This document shows, in pieces, positions 50,294-62,940 of a stretch of 64,000 nt of DNA. The notes beneath the pieces were generated by a model. That model ran no database searches, was not told the DNA's origin, and saw nothing but the letters and a program-made list of their open reading frames with translations. A program made the position numbers and the translations under genes. The DNA is from Xylocopa sonorina (Eukaryota > Arthropoda > Insecta > Hymenoptera > Apidae). Every line of letters starts with the position of its first letter. The stretch's first letter is position 1. The stretch is from assembly GCF_050948175.1 (NCBI RefSeq), contig NC_135205.1, positions 3,571,795 to 3,635,794 of the forward strand, in the 5' to 3' direction.

Positions 50294-50319
50294 TTTCTCT
50301 CTCTCTCTCTCTCTCTCTC
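50294..50319. repeat. (CT)13 microsatellite
   Basis: Uninterrupted CT run, 400 bp after the AG tract at 49875. The two could pair in a long transcript. Confidence 0.95.
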
Positions 50320-53300
50320 GTGCATACGTACACTATCACTTCGATCTCCTCCCCCTCTTCTTGCCGGCCGAATACACATTTAATTAGAGCCGCGTCCGAT
50401 CGTAGTCATAATCGTAATATGATAATTATACGGTGGATCCGTGTCGCTACCGTAAACCATGGGTGCTGGCGTATAAAACACCGTCGATTCCAGCGGACGG
50501 TGCCGCACGCGAATTGCCTCTCGGGCCTGCAGGGCCCCAGCGCAACGCAAACAACCCTGGCGAAGAATCCGCTCGCGATTACGTTTCCGCGTTTGCATTC
50601 CTTCGCGTGATCAGCTATTCCATCGATCCCTCCTCGATTCCGTTTTTACGCGATCCGCTTTACGATCGAGCGCATTCCTTTCTTTAAAGCGGATTCCCGG
50701 GCAGCGTCGGCTCGAGGTCGTTGCCGGGGGATATTTGTTAAAGCGGTGCCAACGCTTATGCAATTAAAACGGATGATCGACCTTTCGTCAAGCGGTCGTT
50801 TTATGGTTCGCCTGAAATTTTATGCTCCCTCAGTCTCCGCGAAATTAAACGAGAGGACGGATTCCTTCAGTGCTTCGTTTTCGTTTTATTATTTCTGTTA
50901 ATATCGAGAATATGTGTGAACGCTCTTCCTCGATCCTGTCGTGCTTTCACTTCCAAATAGCGCACGCACCGGCGTATGATTTCAAGAGACGTTCGTATAA
51001 ACTCGACGCAGAGGAAGAAAGCGAGGACGGTTCGATGGCAGACGTCCAGTTCGAGTCGGATAATTATAACGATTTTCTTGCGGGGACGATGGGAAACGCG
51101 CGTGCGATCTAAGGTCAGGTGAAACCTGGCAATCCATCGCTGCGTGTACGCGTGTCTCTATAAAGGGAGAGGAATTAGAAAGCGCGACGGTGTACGTGGA
51201 TCTCCTCTGAATTTTGCGTCGATCGAGATCGCTGGATCCGTCGCGAGAGGATCGCAGCGGAAGTCAGCGGCGGAGAAGAAACGCGGACGCGTTAGCCACG
51301 GATCAGACGGACGTGAAATCGAATTAACGCTCGCAGACTGCCTATGCACCTGTTAGCGATGTTTACCCGGTCTGCGGCTTCTCTGCAGCCGCGAGAGAGC
51401 GGCCCTCTTCGAGGGATACGCGAACACGCGCGGTGGTCGCCGTAATAACAGCGTGGCGTGCGAGGGAACGCGTTGCGTGCGACCAGTGACAGACTCTCAA
51501 GGCACAGGAGGCGAGCGGAGAACGCGGTTTACCCCTGCTCTCTCTCTCTTTCGTTCGCCACTCGTGCCGTTTGGTTCCTCGTGAACTCTTTCTACAGTGA
51601 GAACTTCGTGGTTCAGTTCGATTCGTGGAAACGGTTCGATGTTCTACGTTTGGAGAGACTCGAGGAGTTCATCTGCGATTCGTTGTTCAATGGTTCACGT
51701 ATTGTTCGAGATATACGCGAGGTAAAGAAACGAAGAGGAACTAACGAGGTATCGAGAGATTTTGCGAGGTGAACCAGGGATTAATTAACGAGATAGTTGT
51801 AAACCAAGTAAACGGATGGTCTTCGCGTTTCTATGGGCGAACGAACGAGGAAATCTTGGCGATATTCTCACGGAGGCTGAGGAGGAGGGCGGTCTCAATT
51901 ACCCGGGGGAGGGCGAAACCGGAAGCAGCCGCGGTTCTGTTATACGGTGACGGTCCATTCATTGGCCCCTGTGCGACGCGAACGCGAAACCCTCGGACGG
52001 TTTGTTCTTCCTATAACGCTGTTCGCCTCGAGAACTCGACCGCTCAATTACGGCCTTTATTATTAGCGTGCTACTCGAGTCGCCGCTCATTATTGCGCCG
52101 CTCTTCTGTGATAACGAAACGCACGGGCTGGCCAATAATGACCGTTTATCTCGACACGCGGTCTGACTTCTGTTCGGACGTGGACTCGAACCGGTCGCGA
52201 TCCAAAACGAACGGCTCCAAGAGCGATTTTCGTCTATCTATCGTTGATGTACGCGGCCCCTAAATTGGTTTCGATTGTTTCTTACGACGCTGGCGTGCGT
52301 CGAATCTGCGCACTGTGCGTTTGTTTTGAACGAACCGTGTTCTAAATGCGATACAGACATCGCGATGGATCGTTTCTCTTGAAGGGTTGCGCAGTTGGCT
52401 CCCGATCGAGGCGAACAATTTCGTGCCACCCTCTCTCAGCGGAGTGTGGCAAAAAGTTACAGGAACATCTCCAGCCGCGAAGTACCGTCTTTCCACCAAA
52501 AACAGTCGCCGCACGCGGCGCGAATCTATATTTGATCACTCGTGGGAAATGGTCGCGAGTCGCTCTCAGCTCGAGTCGAGGATCCTTCCATCCGCCACGG
52601 GAGAAGGCGCTCGTACGCCTTTCATAACAATTTGCATCGCGAGCTGTTCGTTAAATATGGATGCATCGTACGCGTCGCGGATCCATATACTGGCGGAAAG
52701 AGGGGTGGTTCGCCCTGGTGCTCCCTTGGCGATGCGCGATCAAGGGAGAGCACGTGACACGGGTGTGGCAACCGGTGAATATATCCGGACGCGGACGAAA
52801 TCGAGTGACAGACGGCGAACCGCGTGTCACGGCCTCTCCGGTCCGTCTTATCGCGCCTCCGCATCGGTGGATCCACCCTCGACTGAGGGTCGAGGCGACG
52901 CGAGCGTCGTTCGCCGTCGAGCTCTGCGATTTACTCGAAAATTCGCGTTCGATCGCCAGTTCCACTTTATCCTTCGTCTCTTAGAACATTCCTCCGGGTT
53001 GATTCATTCGCAGAACACCCTCCTCAAAGTGATTAAGGAATGCAGGAAAAAACTGTAAGAAAAACGCGCACAGCAAATGGTGTTATCGGAGAATACTGGA
53101 AACAGATGACAGGGTGATTATGTCACGTGTAGGTCGAGTTTTCGACATTTTCCCAGGGATTATTTCCCGTCTGGAAAAGTGGCGTTTTCATGGTCCGTCG
53201 AATTTTGGGACACTCGCTGTTACCCTCGCCCGATCATGTGTCCACCGTATGCGTGCACTAGTGTGCGTCACACTGTGTCTATGTGAACGCGTTAACATAT

Positions 53301-56300
53301 GTGGGCAGAGTGGTTGCTATCAAGGCTTCGTCCATCCGGTTCGTCTCTCTCTGGCTCTATGACGCTCTCTGTCGATCAGTGGTTCTCACGAGCCTCAATT
53401 TCCCTCTCAAGCGTCCGAAATAAACGTCTCGAGCGAAACAAACGAGATTACTTTTGCTCGAAATTATTAACGTACGATCGCGACGATAGGTTTCCTTCGA
53501 TAAAAACGTTGAAACCCACGAATTATTATTTGATATTCCCACTAAAAGATCCAATGAGGAACAAATCGTTACTATCCGCCTAGAAGACGATAAAACGATT
53601 CGAGACGTTCGCGAACCCTCGATCATTTTTCATTAATGAACGCGCACGGAGTAATAACGCAGGGGCTGGGTGTCACTGTCCACGGTTAATGCGATCGCAG
53701 CTCGCGATAAGATGCTCTCGCCCCTTGGCAATCGTTAGCTCTGGGTACGCACGCGCCCCCAGTTCGCGCTCGCGAGCGATAAAAGTTCGCGCGTCCGCTC
53801 TCGTTAGAGTCCGCCGCGACGGCGATCCCGTCCGGTCGACTGGTCCAGCGGCTGAATATTCGATTTGCATTGTAAATCCGCCGGTGGTATCGGTCTATCC
53901 GCTTCCTTTTAGGCCGCGAGCGGAGAACCGAGCCGGGAAACCGGGCGCGGGATCGAAGGGGTTGATGGCGGCGGCGTCGAGAGGTGAGATAATGCGCGAA
54001 GTTGTTTCGAGTGGTAATGGAGGGCCAGCGAGAGACGCTGGAATAATATTGTCGCTGATAATATTGCGGTTTTATTGCGGAACGTTGGGGATCGAGTACG
54101 TAGTCGGTATCGAATCTGGTTGCTGATGCGCGCCAGAGCGTGGAGAAGGATATTTAGAAGGCGATTAACGATAAAGAGTCCTTGAGCGGAATCATGCGAT
54201 GGTAGCCGTAAAAATACGCTGCTTCGAAGCTGTGTTCCACAAATTTTCCGTTCCTCGATCGTCCCATGCTTTCTATTATATCCCCTCTCGATTTATAAAA
54301 CAGAAGAATTCCTGGTTCACGTTTAGTTAACACAGAAAATGATCGACAACGTGCTCGACGCGCCAGCAGTGAAATTCTATTCGTAGATCGAATAAAAAGG
54401 AAGGGGGGGCCCGAAAACCGCGATGGACGCGAGGGAAAGCAGCTCGCGATGGGATAAAGAAGAACGATCTTAGGTACGAGGGATCGAGAAGGAGTAGGAG
54501 AGTTGAGGGTGGTGGTCTCCTTATCCCAAGGGAGACCAAGGCGACACGGGAAACCAATTAGCCGAGGAACGCCGCCACCGTTCCACTAGATACGAGTCCA
54601 AGCTGTTCGCAGCGTATTCGCCTCGAGAGCTGCCGGTTCGAGCTCGTTGTTACCTGTTATCGTTACCTGGCGAGAGCCCCGTAGACGCGACGTCGATCGA
54701 CGTCGCTTAAAATCCTCTTCCTTCAGCAGGCAGACGTCCCTGATGCGCACTGTGTCGAGATATCGACCTCGTGCGGGTCAATCAGTTACGATTCCCTCGT
54801 CCTCAGCCTCGTTCTCGCTTTTTTCACCTCTGCTCGTGATACAGACATCCACGAACCGAGAGTTGCTAGGGTAATCGTGAAAGTTTTATCGTTCGCCAGA
54901 TTTCTCTGTCTCGAGCGCAGCAGCGTGGTCCTCGCGCGGTGAAAGAGAATTCGTGGAGATTTTTACTGGACAATTGCTCCTCCGTTGACCCTGCGACTAG
55001 CACAGTGGCTACAAATAGTGTCACGATAGCGTTTCACTTTATCGAGGTATTTACATACGGATTGATCGAGTCTGATTGTCAGTCGATTTCTTATCGTTCG
55101 ACTGCTGGTAGGTAGTCTTGCTTATGTAAATCAGTGAAAAGGGGTAAACTTGAATGAAGTCGAACGTCGCGTGATTGTATAATCTTCGAAAGAAGTTTAG
55201 GTAAAACAAGTGAATGTTTTTTTTTATACTCGAGGATGTGGAAACAAAGACGTGGACAGCGGAGGAACTCGAGTTCGAAATATAAACGAGGGGGACGCAG
55301 CGAACGTCGCCGAGGGATGCCAGTTTTTCGTTGATCGCCGCGGTTTTTTGAACTCGCACGATCATTTGGGAGTCTAATTTATACGGCGGCTAAATTAAAA
55401 CGAATGCGTCGGCTGGACGCGTCTGCGAATCCCTGCCGGGGCACGGTGAGAAGGAGCGTCTTGTGTGCGGCGGAAAAAGAGGACGAGACGCGGCAACGTT
55501 ACCCGTGGCGAAAGAGAGAAGGAGACAGGCGACTATATTGTGATTAGAGAGGAATGTTGATTAGATCCATCAGCTGGTCGAGTGTCGGGCCCTCCTTCCT
55601 TCGTTGAACCTTCTTGAAACTCTCGTCCGACTCGGACGAGAGCCTACTTCGGACTCTGCTGGGCCCGTGTGAACTTTCTTGCTCCGACGATTTTTGTCGC
55701 CGCGAACTCTCGCTTCGCGTTTATTTATACTTTCGACGAAGGTAGAAACGAATTGCTTTTTACTCGTTTCCCTCAGAATTTCGTTTGCTCACAGTGGTTT
55801 CCTTGTCTGAAGTTTAAGGACCAACGAGTGTGCTGCGACCAAGTCGACTCACGAATTATTAATCGAGCACAACGACGTCTTTATTACCTGAAGCGTCTCA
55901 CTTGACAATTATTTATTTTCTAAAAACGTAAATGGCAATATATAGTTTGCTGTAGCTACGTTAAGCTACAAAAATTCCCAAAATTCGTGCAGTCGAGATA
56001 TTACACTCCCCTCGTGGCCAATTCGATCAGCACAATCGAGTTATACCATCGATCTTAGCATCGATTCCGTATTCCACGGAGGCGACAAGTCGAAACACGG
56101 CGCCGCGACGTACCCTGGCGAACAAAGGTGAAACACGCGGACATTATACAACACGCGTGAGCGGGGAACGTCGATGCGCGCGAGCATGACGCGTACTGTC
56201 GATACGTAATTGCTCTGGCATTCGTCACGATTGTATTTCTCACCTTTGCCCGCGCGTCTGCTGAAACGAAGGGAAGAATCCGCCTCGCGTTTTCTTCGTT

Positions 56301-58149
56301 CTCGCGTAAGCACAGCCAGCGCGTTTTGGGGTGGGCGTCGAACGAAACGGTTGGACTCGCGTAGGTTTTCCGGCGATGGGCGGAAAATTAACTGGACGCA
56401 ATAAACGTCATCGACAAGCTGCTCGTTTTGAAATAATTGAGCCCCGGATCGACGTGCTCGTGCCCGTTTTATTATTTATAATCGTGCTCGGGATCGCGTC
56501 GATAAAATCCCGTTGATGGATCGTAACGGCGTAGAGCGGACCAGCGAAACGGGCCCGCTATATTACTTTCGAAGACAATTAATGCTTCCGCGGTTTTTGG
56601 CGTTCCATCGAGTCCGTCGCTTGCAAAGACGTCACTCGTCAATTTCGCAATGTCTGCCATTATTCATCGATCTTCGATCAACACGAGTCGTCGCAGATAA
56701 GAATACGAAGGAACCATCAACTAATCACTTCGCGCTATAAAACTATGGAACTCTAGTGTTAACCCTCCTCTATCTAGTCTCTGTACAAAGTCTTGAGAAA
56801 CCTCTCAAATAGCATACCACGAAGGTACATTCATTTCTTAATCACAGAAATGCGACGAAAGACGACTACGACAGCTCTAAAGTAGAAACTGTCGCAACAA
56901 CGCGCGATCCAATATGTCCGACAGCTAGAATACCCGATTATCATCCCTCGTTCCCTCGCGAAGTAACTCGCGAATCCGCTGGCCCGGAAAATCCGTTGTT
57001 CCTGCGCGACTTCCACGTCGAGGATGCCCAGAATTCCATTACCCACGGAAATGTAAATATAATTACAGCGTGCTGACATAACGGTAAGATAATCCGTCGA
57101 GCGGAGGCGCTGGCTCCGCAATAAATCGTAATTTATGATCGCCGCGGACGGCCGGCGGGTATCGTCGAGAAATTCAAGACCGCGAGCCGTGGAGAACTGG
57201 CTGCCAGGGAACTCTCTCTCTTCTCTCGCTCGCCTCGTCTCCTTTTCGCCAGTGGATCGTTCCGCGTCGCGCCCTCGACGCTCGCAATCGTGCCCGGCCT
57301 CTGCGCCCGTTTCTCCGCCTCCTCTTCGATCAGCCGTCGAACGACCTAGACAGCGGACATCGCGAGGCCTGCGATGAATTTTGGCCTCGCTCGACGGCTC
57401 GACGCTTCTTCTGCCTCGCTCTTTCTCGCTTCCTGTGGGACGAGTGGGTCCTCTCGCTTCTTGCGGATCAGCTGAGGCTCGGTAGTAGCCGTGGAAAGTG
57501 AACGATGGGTCTCTGAAAGCTTATCCGTCGATCTCTGTGCAATACTTTTAAGTATGTTTAGTTAGAAGAGAAGTAGAGAAATTTGTGAGAAGCTGATGGG
57601 TTCGATGCTTCAGTTTTGAGAGTAGTTGATGTAGAGAGGATTTATGGATAAGGGTTTCTCGTGCGTCTTTCTCCCTTGTTATCATTGTAGGACAGCCATG
57701 GACAAACCCATAGACGCTGAATTGACTGAGCTTATGTTATAGATAGCTATCTAATGTCTTATGGAAATAGCAACAGGGTGCACAAATGGAACTCGACAAC
57801 GTCGAGGCTGTTCCCAAGATTCCAAAGTGGATTCTTCCATGGTCCATCAATGAAAATTGCTGGTATTAGAGGAACCCATTTGCTGTTAGTTTGAACCACT
57901 GTGCCACCAGCCTTTGTGTTCGCGTTACAAAATTAGCCAGAACGAACGGAACAATCTATGCATAGAGACGTCTTCCCTACGAGCACTCGGACCCATAAGC
58001 ACTCTAAATTAGTCAGCCGTGGTATACGGGCCTGTTACGCACACCGCCACCAAGTTATTCACCGCAAACTTCGCGCAAACACCGTCCGTGTTTATCGCAG
58101 GAGAAAGAGAGTGCAAAGAGAGATTAAAATAGATCCCATATAGCTTCTG

Positions 58150-58167
58150 TTTTTTTTTTTTTTTTTT
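58150..58167. repeat. Poly(T) run, 18 bases
   Basis: Eighteen T bases. On the minus strand this is a poly(A), but no retroposed gene or flanking duplication is visible. Confidence 0.9.
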
Positions 58168-58405
58168 CGCTGCGATACGCGAATACGAGAGATGCTTAGA
58201 AGAGTTCAACGGATAACCTCCGCGCGTGGATAACGTTGATCTTCTTTCTCGATGGTAGGCGGTTCCGTTCGCAGCTGTCCTTCTTCGTCGTTCCTCAGCG
58301 ATCTGTACGTGCTGCTCGACTCTCCTCCGGAACGTCAATAAATTAATTCCAGAGATTTACGTATCTCGCCCGTAAAACCACTCGGCGAGACTAATGCCCC
58401 GCCGT

Positions 58406-58420
58406 TAATTACATAATTAT
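58406..58420. promoter_or_regulatory. Clustered homeodomain-type TAAT sites
   Basis: TAATTACATAATTAT holds several overlapping TAAT/ATTA cores, with CTAATGCC about 15 bases before and CCAATTAATAC about 25 bases after, in otherwise GC-rich DNA. This is typical of developmental enhancer cores; no binding evidence exists here. Confidence 0.3.
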
Positions 58421-61400
58421 ACGGCATTATGTTACGAGGACCAATTAATACGTGGGCACAATGACTCGCGGAGGCGCGAGAGCGCGAGACCGCGTAAGTC
58501 ATCGGCCCGCGATCACCGCGTCGATAACGGGGCCATCGCGCGCGTCGCCACTTCGGCCATCGGGACTCGAATTTATCGCCAGCCGCGCGCGTTTCACGCC
58601 ATTTCACCGTATCGGCTCCTCGTTCCTTCCGACGCTTTCGACTCGCGAACTTTCTGCCACCGCGCCAGCATCATTGTCTTCGCGTCTGTCCAGAGACGCT
58701 TCCCTCGCGCGCACCTCGCTCGCGCGGCTAGATCGTAACTCGACGGATCATTTGTAAGCGCGAGCAGCTGAGATTAGCGTGTAATTTATACGACAACCTT
58801 CGCGGTATATTATATTACGGTTGGCTGCAATTATGGCCCCGTTGAATGGATTTTCTACTTTCATTCATGAAACCGCTTACTTTCATGGATCGCGCGAATT
58901 GTACGCGTTGGATCGTGTTCTTAAATTATCCGAGGAACGTCTCTTGACAGGTTCAACGATGGACCATCCATCAATTGACGGTCCTCGATCGCTCGATCAG
59001 TCTGCAAGTATTTATTGCGATACTCATTCGCGTATCTAGATTCTGTGACACGATCCTCGCGCGATCATTTTTCGCGATGCGATACAACCACGCGCGGAGT
59101 AAACGCGTGTATCTTCATGGACGTTGAAAGAAGAAAGAAAAAAAAGAGAAGCAGAAAACAGACATCACGCGTCGCGGCTTTCACCGACACTCGTGACAGT
59201 CAGCCAATCGTCAGGCTAGTTTCGTCACCGATCACGCGTTCCGTTGGCGTCTCGCGGCGTCTCGTCGCGTTTTTCCATCCGTCGAAACTCTGAGCGAACG
59301 TTTTCCACGCTCGAACACGACGACGATCGAAACGGGGAGGGCGGCCAGGCAGGGAAACGTGGATTACCACAGAGCGGGGGTGGAATATGAGATGCGGGCA
59401 AACTGATTTATTTAAGGGGCAGACCAGACATCCGGTTTGTCGAATTACGCTTTAAGAGTGCCTGTAGACGGAGTGGCAGATAAAAACGCAGAGAGATGAG
59501 TAGATGAGAGGGTGGTGGGAGAGAGGGCGAGAGGGGCTGCGCGGGAGGTGACCAGGCAACGAGGTGGAACGTCGACCCGTTAACCGTTTATCATTGCATC
59601 GACACAAGTCACGCAGCCGGACCCTTGCCTGTCCATTTAAAAAACAACGAAAAAGACCGCCGGGACTTTAGTAGGAAGTGACGTCACTGGGGAGGTTCAC
59701 CTTCAAACGGTGTCGCTCGATGGTGCGAGGTACGCGCGGCTTCTTTCGTATCCTCGTTCTTCAACGCGATTTCTGCGCGATGAAGAAATTTCGATCGACG
59801 AGAAGAAACGTTGGATGAAACGCGATTTTGAAGTTTTATTTCTCGCGTCAAACGGCGCGAATATCGTTTAGGGACAACGTCGATTTAATCGATTCGTCAG
59901 CACGCTCGGATTAGCCCAGCCGTACGGAACGATCGCGGCCGACAAGATGATCTTCGCCTCGTAGGTGACAATGACAAGCATCGCCCTTTGTTTCGTACTT
60001 GCTGCTAGTAGGAAGCAATCCAGCGACAACCGATGCATTATTAATGTCCCCCCTTCGGTTGTTGCCGCTCTTGTACTCGCTCGCGCGGCGTATATATCCT
60101 CTGCGCGTCCGGGACGAGCGATCGCGCGGGCCCCTTCTAATGAAAATTAAGACGTCCCGGACGAGAATTATGTGAAATTAATTGAACCGTACAATATAAA
60201 CGGGCCTATTCAATTTTCCGTGGCGTTAAATCGAGATTATCGCCCGGGACGGTGACAACGTTGATGCATTGCTCCTATCGGCGCTTCTTATTACCGCGCC
60301 ACCAGGCTGGAATCACTTTTGCAGCGTTATCTGTTATTACGGTATTAATCATACCACCGATCCACCCACGCGAAACCAGAAGTAACGTCCGCGAGTGCTT
60401 ACGTGGAAAATCTTTATCGACACTTGCGCCAGGTAAACCGATGAAAACGCGTTTCCCTCGCCATCTGCGAGCTTCTTCCACCGTCGTTGGGCGAAGGATG
60501 ATCCCTGGGACGACGCGATTCGAGGAGCAACGCGATCACTCGATCGTTCTCTCGCGAAACTGTGGCAGTTCGAATGAAAGATTTCCGTTCGACAAGAAAA
60601 TTCCGTGGCGTCGCGCCGCGCGGAATTTAAATGGCCCCCGTCGTCGCATCTTCAAGGCGAATCGCGGCGTTCTTGCCGTCGTGGCCGCCGTTCGACGCGT
60701 GCACGGCCACCGTCCGCAGGAAGGTCCTATAGATTTGACCGTGTAACGATTTTAACCAGATACGAGAGCGACCAATCGAGAGAAGGGGACCGAGCCGGGC
60801 ACATTATCGCGAAGATGACGCCTATGACAGCATGTGGGAGTAGCTGTCACTCATTGTTGCCCCGGCAGACGTGATATATCCAGACATTTCGCTTCGTGAT
60901 ACCGGCCTGCCTGGAATTCTTATCCTACGACCCCGGGTCACGATCGATACCGTTGCCTTTCGAGCGCGCGGAATCTGCTGGCAAGGAAAATGATCGCGGA
61001 CGATTCGATCGTTTTCTAATCGAACATATTCTTCCATCGCGACAATGGCAATTTTATTGTATCGAACACGTGAAAATTCGATAGGCGTCGTTCTCTCTTT
61101 ATTTTTTTATAATATATTGGGCTTTTTTTATTCACTGATAGAATATGAAAGTCAATGGATAAAACTGAACGAGTATTGAAATTGGTATCGGAGGTAGAAT
61201 TCGAACGAACGCGAAGTGGAATTATTATTTTATTTGGTTTATCGCGAATGAAAAAAAAAATAGGTTTCACTGTGTAGTCTACAGTCTACAGCGCACTCGA
61301 CCTTATTAATCGTTCACGGTAGATCCTCGATTATCAGAAAACCGATCGACTGTTTCTGTTTTCACTTAATATCGGTGTGTTCGCGAAATATTTCGAAATA

Positions 61401-61960
61401 AGCGATCTGTTTTTGCGGAAAAATTCAGCTGCTCGATGAGTGGTTGGTATAATCGAGATTCCACTTCATTTCCATCGCATTCGTTCGAAAATTTCGTGTT
61501 GCCCGCTGATTATCGCGGATCTCGAACTACGCGTGCGCGGCTACCCTTCCGGAAACGCTACCGCTACCACGTTTAGTGTGTCTGTGCGTATCACTGATAT
61601 CGATTGTGCGTTTGCCTTTTCCTGTATCTGCTTGCTCTATTACATCAAATTTCCTCGATAATAATATTAACAATGGTACGTACAAGCACGTGCTCTTTAA
61701 TTTAACCTAATATACAGGATGAGTTTCTTTAAATTAAGTTGGCAAGGTGGTGATGAGGGTACAGACTCCAACTTCAATTCTAAATAAAACCACATTCCAT
61801 ATTACACACAGAACATTATCTACATCCTCTACAATGTCACCAGTGAACAAATCGAGCAAAACCTGATTCTTTATTCCTCTACAAATGTCACGTATGTATC
61901 AACCTACCTATCTCCCCTCCAACACTTCTCGAGCATTTGCAGAAACCTTCGAAAGCAAAT

Positions 61961-62784
61961 CGAAAAACAGAGCCTGGTGGAACGAATACAATCGCCCCTT
62001 CCCACCAGTGGACCGATACCAACGCATCATAAGATCTCGCGAGGAACTTGGTTCGCCACGAGCGCACGGGCGATCGTACCCGATCAAAACAAGGTGGAAA
62101 CCGTGACAGTTGTGTCCCGCACGCGGAACGGTTCGCTCCCGTTTTCATTCGCGATCGAAAAACGGGACGATCGCTCGACTCTGGTCCTCCTCTCGCCGTC
62201 TGCTGGGCGAACGAATTCGTCGAGGGGCCCCTCGCAGTCCTCGCGTATTCCTCGCACGGGGCCAGCCGGCAATTTGCCGGTGCGTATTTTCCCGAACGGT
62301 CAGCATCGCGGCACACGTGATTATCACACGGGCTACACCCGCGGAATAAGCGAGCGGGACAGTCAGAGGAATATTCAGCTTGTTGGCGCGCGGTCGATTC
62401 GTAGGGCGCGCGCGTCGTCGAATCGTTTATGCCGTGGGCATTTTCGAGGAGTGGTACGTGTGCTCCGCCTTTAATCGAGATCGAAATCGGCCGGCACGCC
62501 GCGGCCTCGTCAATGGTGGGTACTCGTCCGTGGACGGGAAACGGTATTGCGCGCGTACGCCGTCGAAACAACCCTGCTGCGCACCCCCCTTTTCCACCCT
62601 TCCGTCCTCGCGATCGTGCTTCTCTGCTGTGGCGAACGCGACGCGTGCGTTGCGTTCGCGCGCGAAACGCGAGGGAAGAAAGGGGACTGGTGGTCCCTGA
62701 ATGATCGTGTCGTGCGAGATAGTGCAAGGTAGTAGAGCGTAGAAACGTCTCGAGTTCGCGTGTGTCTCGTCGTTTGATGGTTCG
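61961..62784. other. GC-rich, CpG-dense block directly before the hth exon
   Basis: About 800 bp of CpG-dense DNA in which several frames stay open on both strands, including a 323-codon minus-strand frame (61888-62859) that runs across the hth exon. Its product is Arg/Ser/Thr/Pro-rich with no recognisable domain, so I do not annotate it as a gene. Confidence 0.4.
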
Positions 62785-62804
62785 ATGTGTTGGATTCGTT
62801 GCAG
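62785..62804 (+). other. hth: 3' splice site (acceptor) of the hth exon
   Basis: TTGTTGCAG-like context: the bases before the exon are GGATTCGTTGCAG, a CAG acceptor with only a weak, mixed pyrimidine tract. The upstream frame happens to be open from an ATG at 62787, but the protein similarity starts exactly at the AG, which favours splicing over an upstream start. The weak tract could make the exon sensitive to splicing regulators; this is inference. Confidence 0.8.
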
Positions 62805-62934
62805 AGGCCACCTTCCTCGTCGCTCTCGTACCCAGGTGCGGGTGGCAACGACGACGCACGCAGCCCCGGAAGCGGGGGCACGCCTGGACCCCTCAGCCAA
62901 CAAGCGCCCACCAGCCTCGACTCCTCGGATCCCG
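62805..62934 (+). CDS. hth: Internal coding exon of homothorax (MEIS-family TALE homeobox gene), linker between HM domain and homeodomain
   Basis: The exon has 130 bases, starts in phase 0 (AGG CCA CCT) and ends after the first base of a split codon. It encodes 43 residues beginning RPPSSSLSYPGAGG, then NDDARSP, SGGTPGP at residues 23-29, LSQQ at 30-33, and ending LDSSDP. Known family facts: Homothorax/MEIS proteins bind Extradenticle/PBX through an N-terminal HM domain and bind TGACAG-type DNA through a C-terminal TALE homeodomain; vertebrate MEIS carries the same SGGTPGP motif in the linker. The segment is disordered in character (Ser, Gly, Pro, no hydrophobic blocks) and has two proline-directed sites, S20-P and T26-P. 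Protein partner, nuclear location and role in appendage, eye and segment patterning come from the family, not from this exon. The HM and homeodomain exons are outside the window. Identity rests on recalled motif similarity. Another MEIS-type gene is the only serious alternative. Confidence 0.85.
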
Positions 62935-62940
62935 GTAAGT
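62935..62940 (+). other. hth: 5' splice site (donor) of the hth exon
   Basis: The exon ends CCCG and is followed by GTAAGT, the full consensus intron start. The TAA inside GTAAGT is out of frame with the exon, so failing to splice here would not terminate translation at once. Confidence 0.85.

Larger units (their letters stand above)
48609..57540. other. Intron-like stretch, no exon recognised
   Basis: Contains an (AG)n tract at 49875-49896 and a (CT)n tract at 50294-50319. The + frame at 50870-51112 ends in an acidic run (DAEEESEDGSMADVQF) unlike the Arg-rich surroundings, but has no recognised domain. 55040-55260 is AT-richer. No RNA genes or transposons were seen. Confidence 0.45.
57541..61960. 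other. Intron-like stretch, partly AT-rich
   Basis: 57540-57900 is AT-rich, lower in CpG than its surroundings and has few frames. An 18-T run lies at 58150-58167. 58400-58450 is a TAATTA-rich island. 61080-61260 and 61660-61900 are AT-rich; the latter includes a possible transposon-end word at 61711. No exon was recognised. Confidence 0.45.
4400..62784 (+). other. hth: Giant intron-like region, probably one hth intron
   Basis: About 58 kb with no exon I can support on either strand. Long open frames occur on both strands of the same DNA and are Arg/Ser/Pro/Thr-rich, as expected from CpG-rich DNA with few stops. The content is repeats, microsatellites and scattered A+T-rich islands with TAATTA-like motifs. 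hth is known in insects for very large introns with many enhancers. If the 1-4.4 kb block is part of hth, this is the intron between it and the exon at 62805; otherwise it may include intergenic DNA. Confidence 0.55.

Noticed and set aside
58150..58167. Poly(T) as the tail of a minus-strand retroposed gene
   Set aside because: No coding remnant upstream on the minus strand and no target-site duplication.
62787..62804. ATG at 62787 as the start of an hth isoform
   Set aside because: The bases from 62787 to 62804 end in CAG and the family similarity starts exactly at 62805, so this is the intron end rather than coding sequence.
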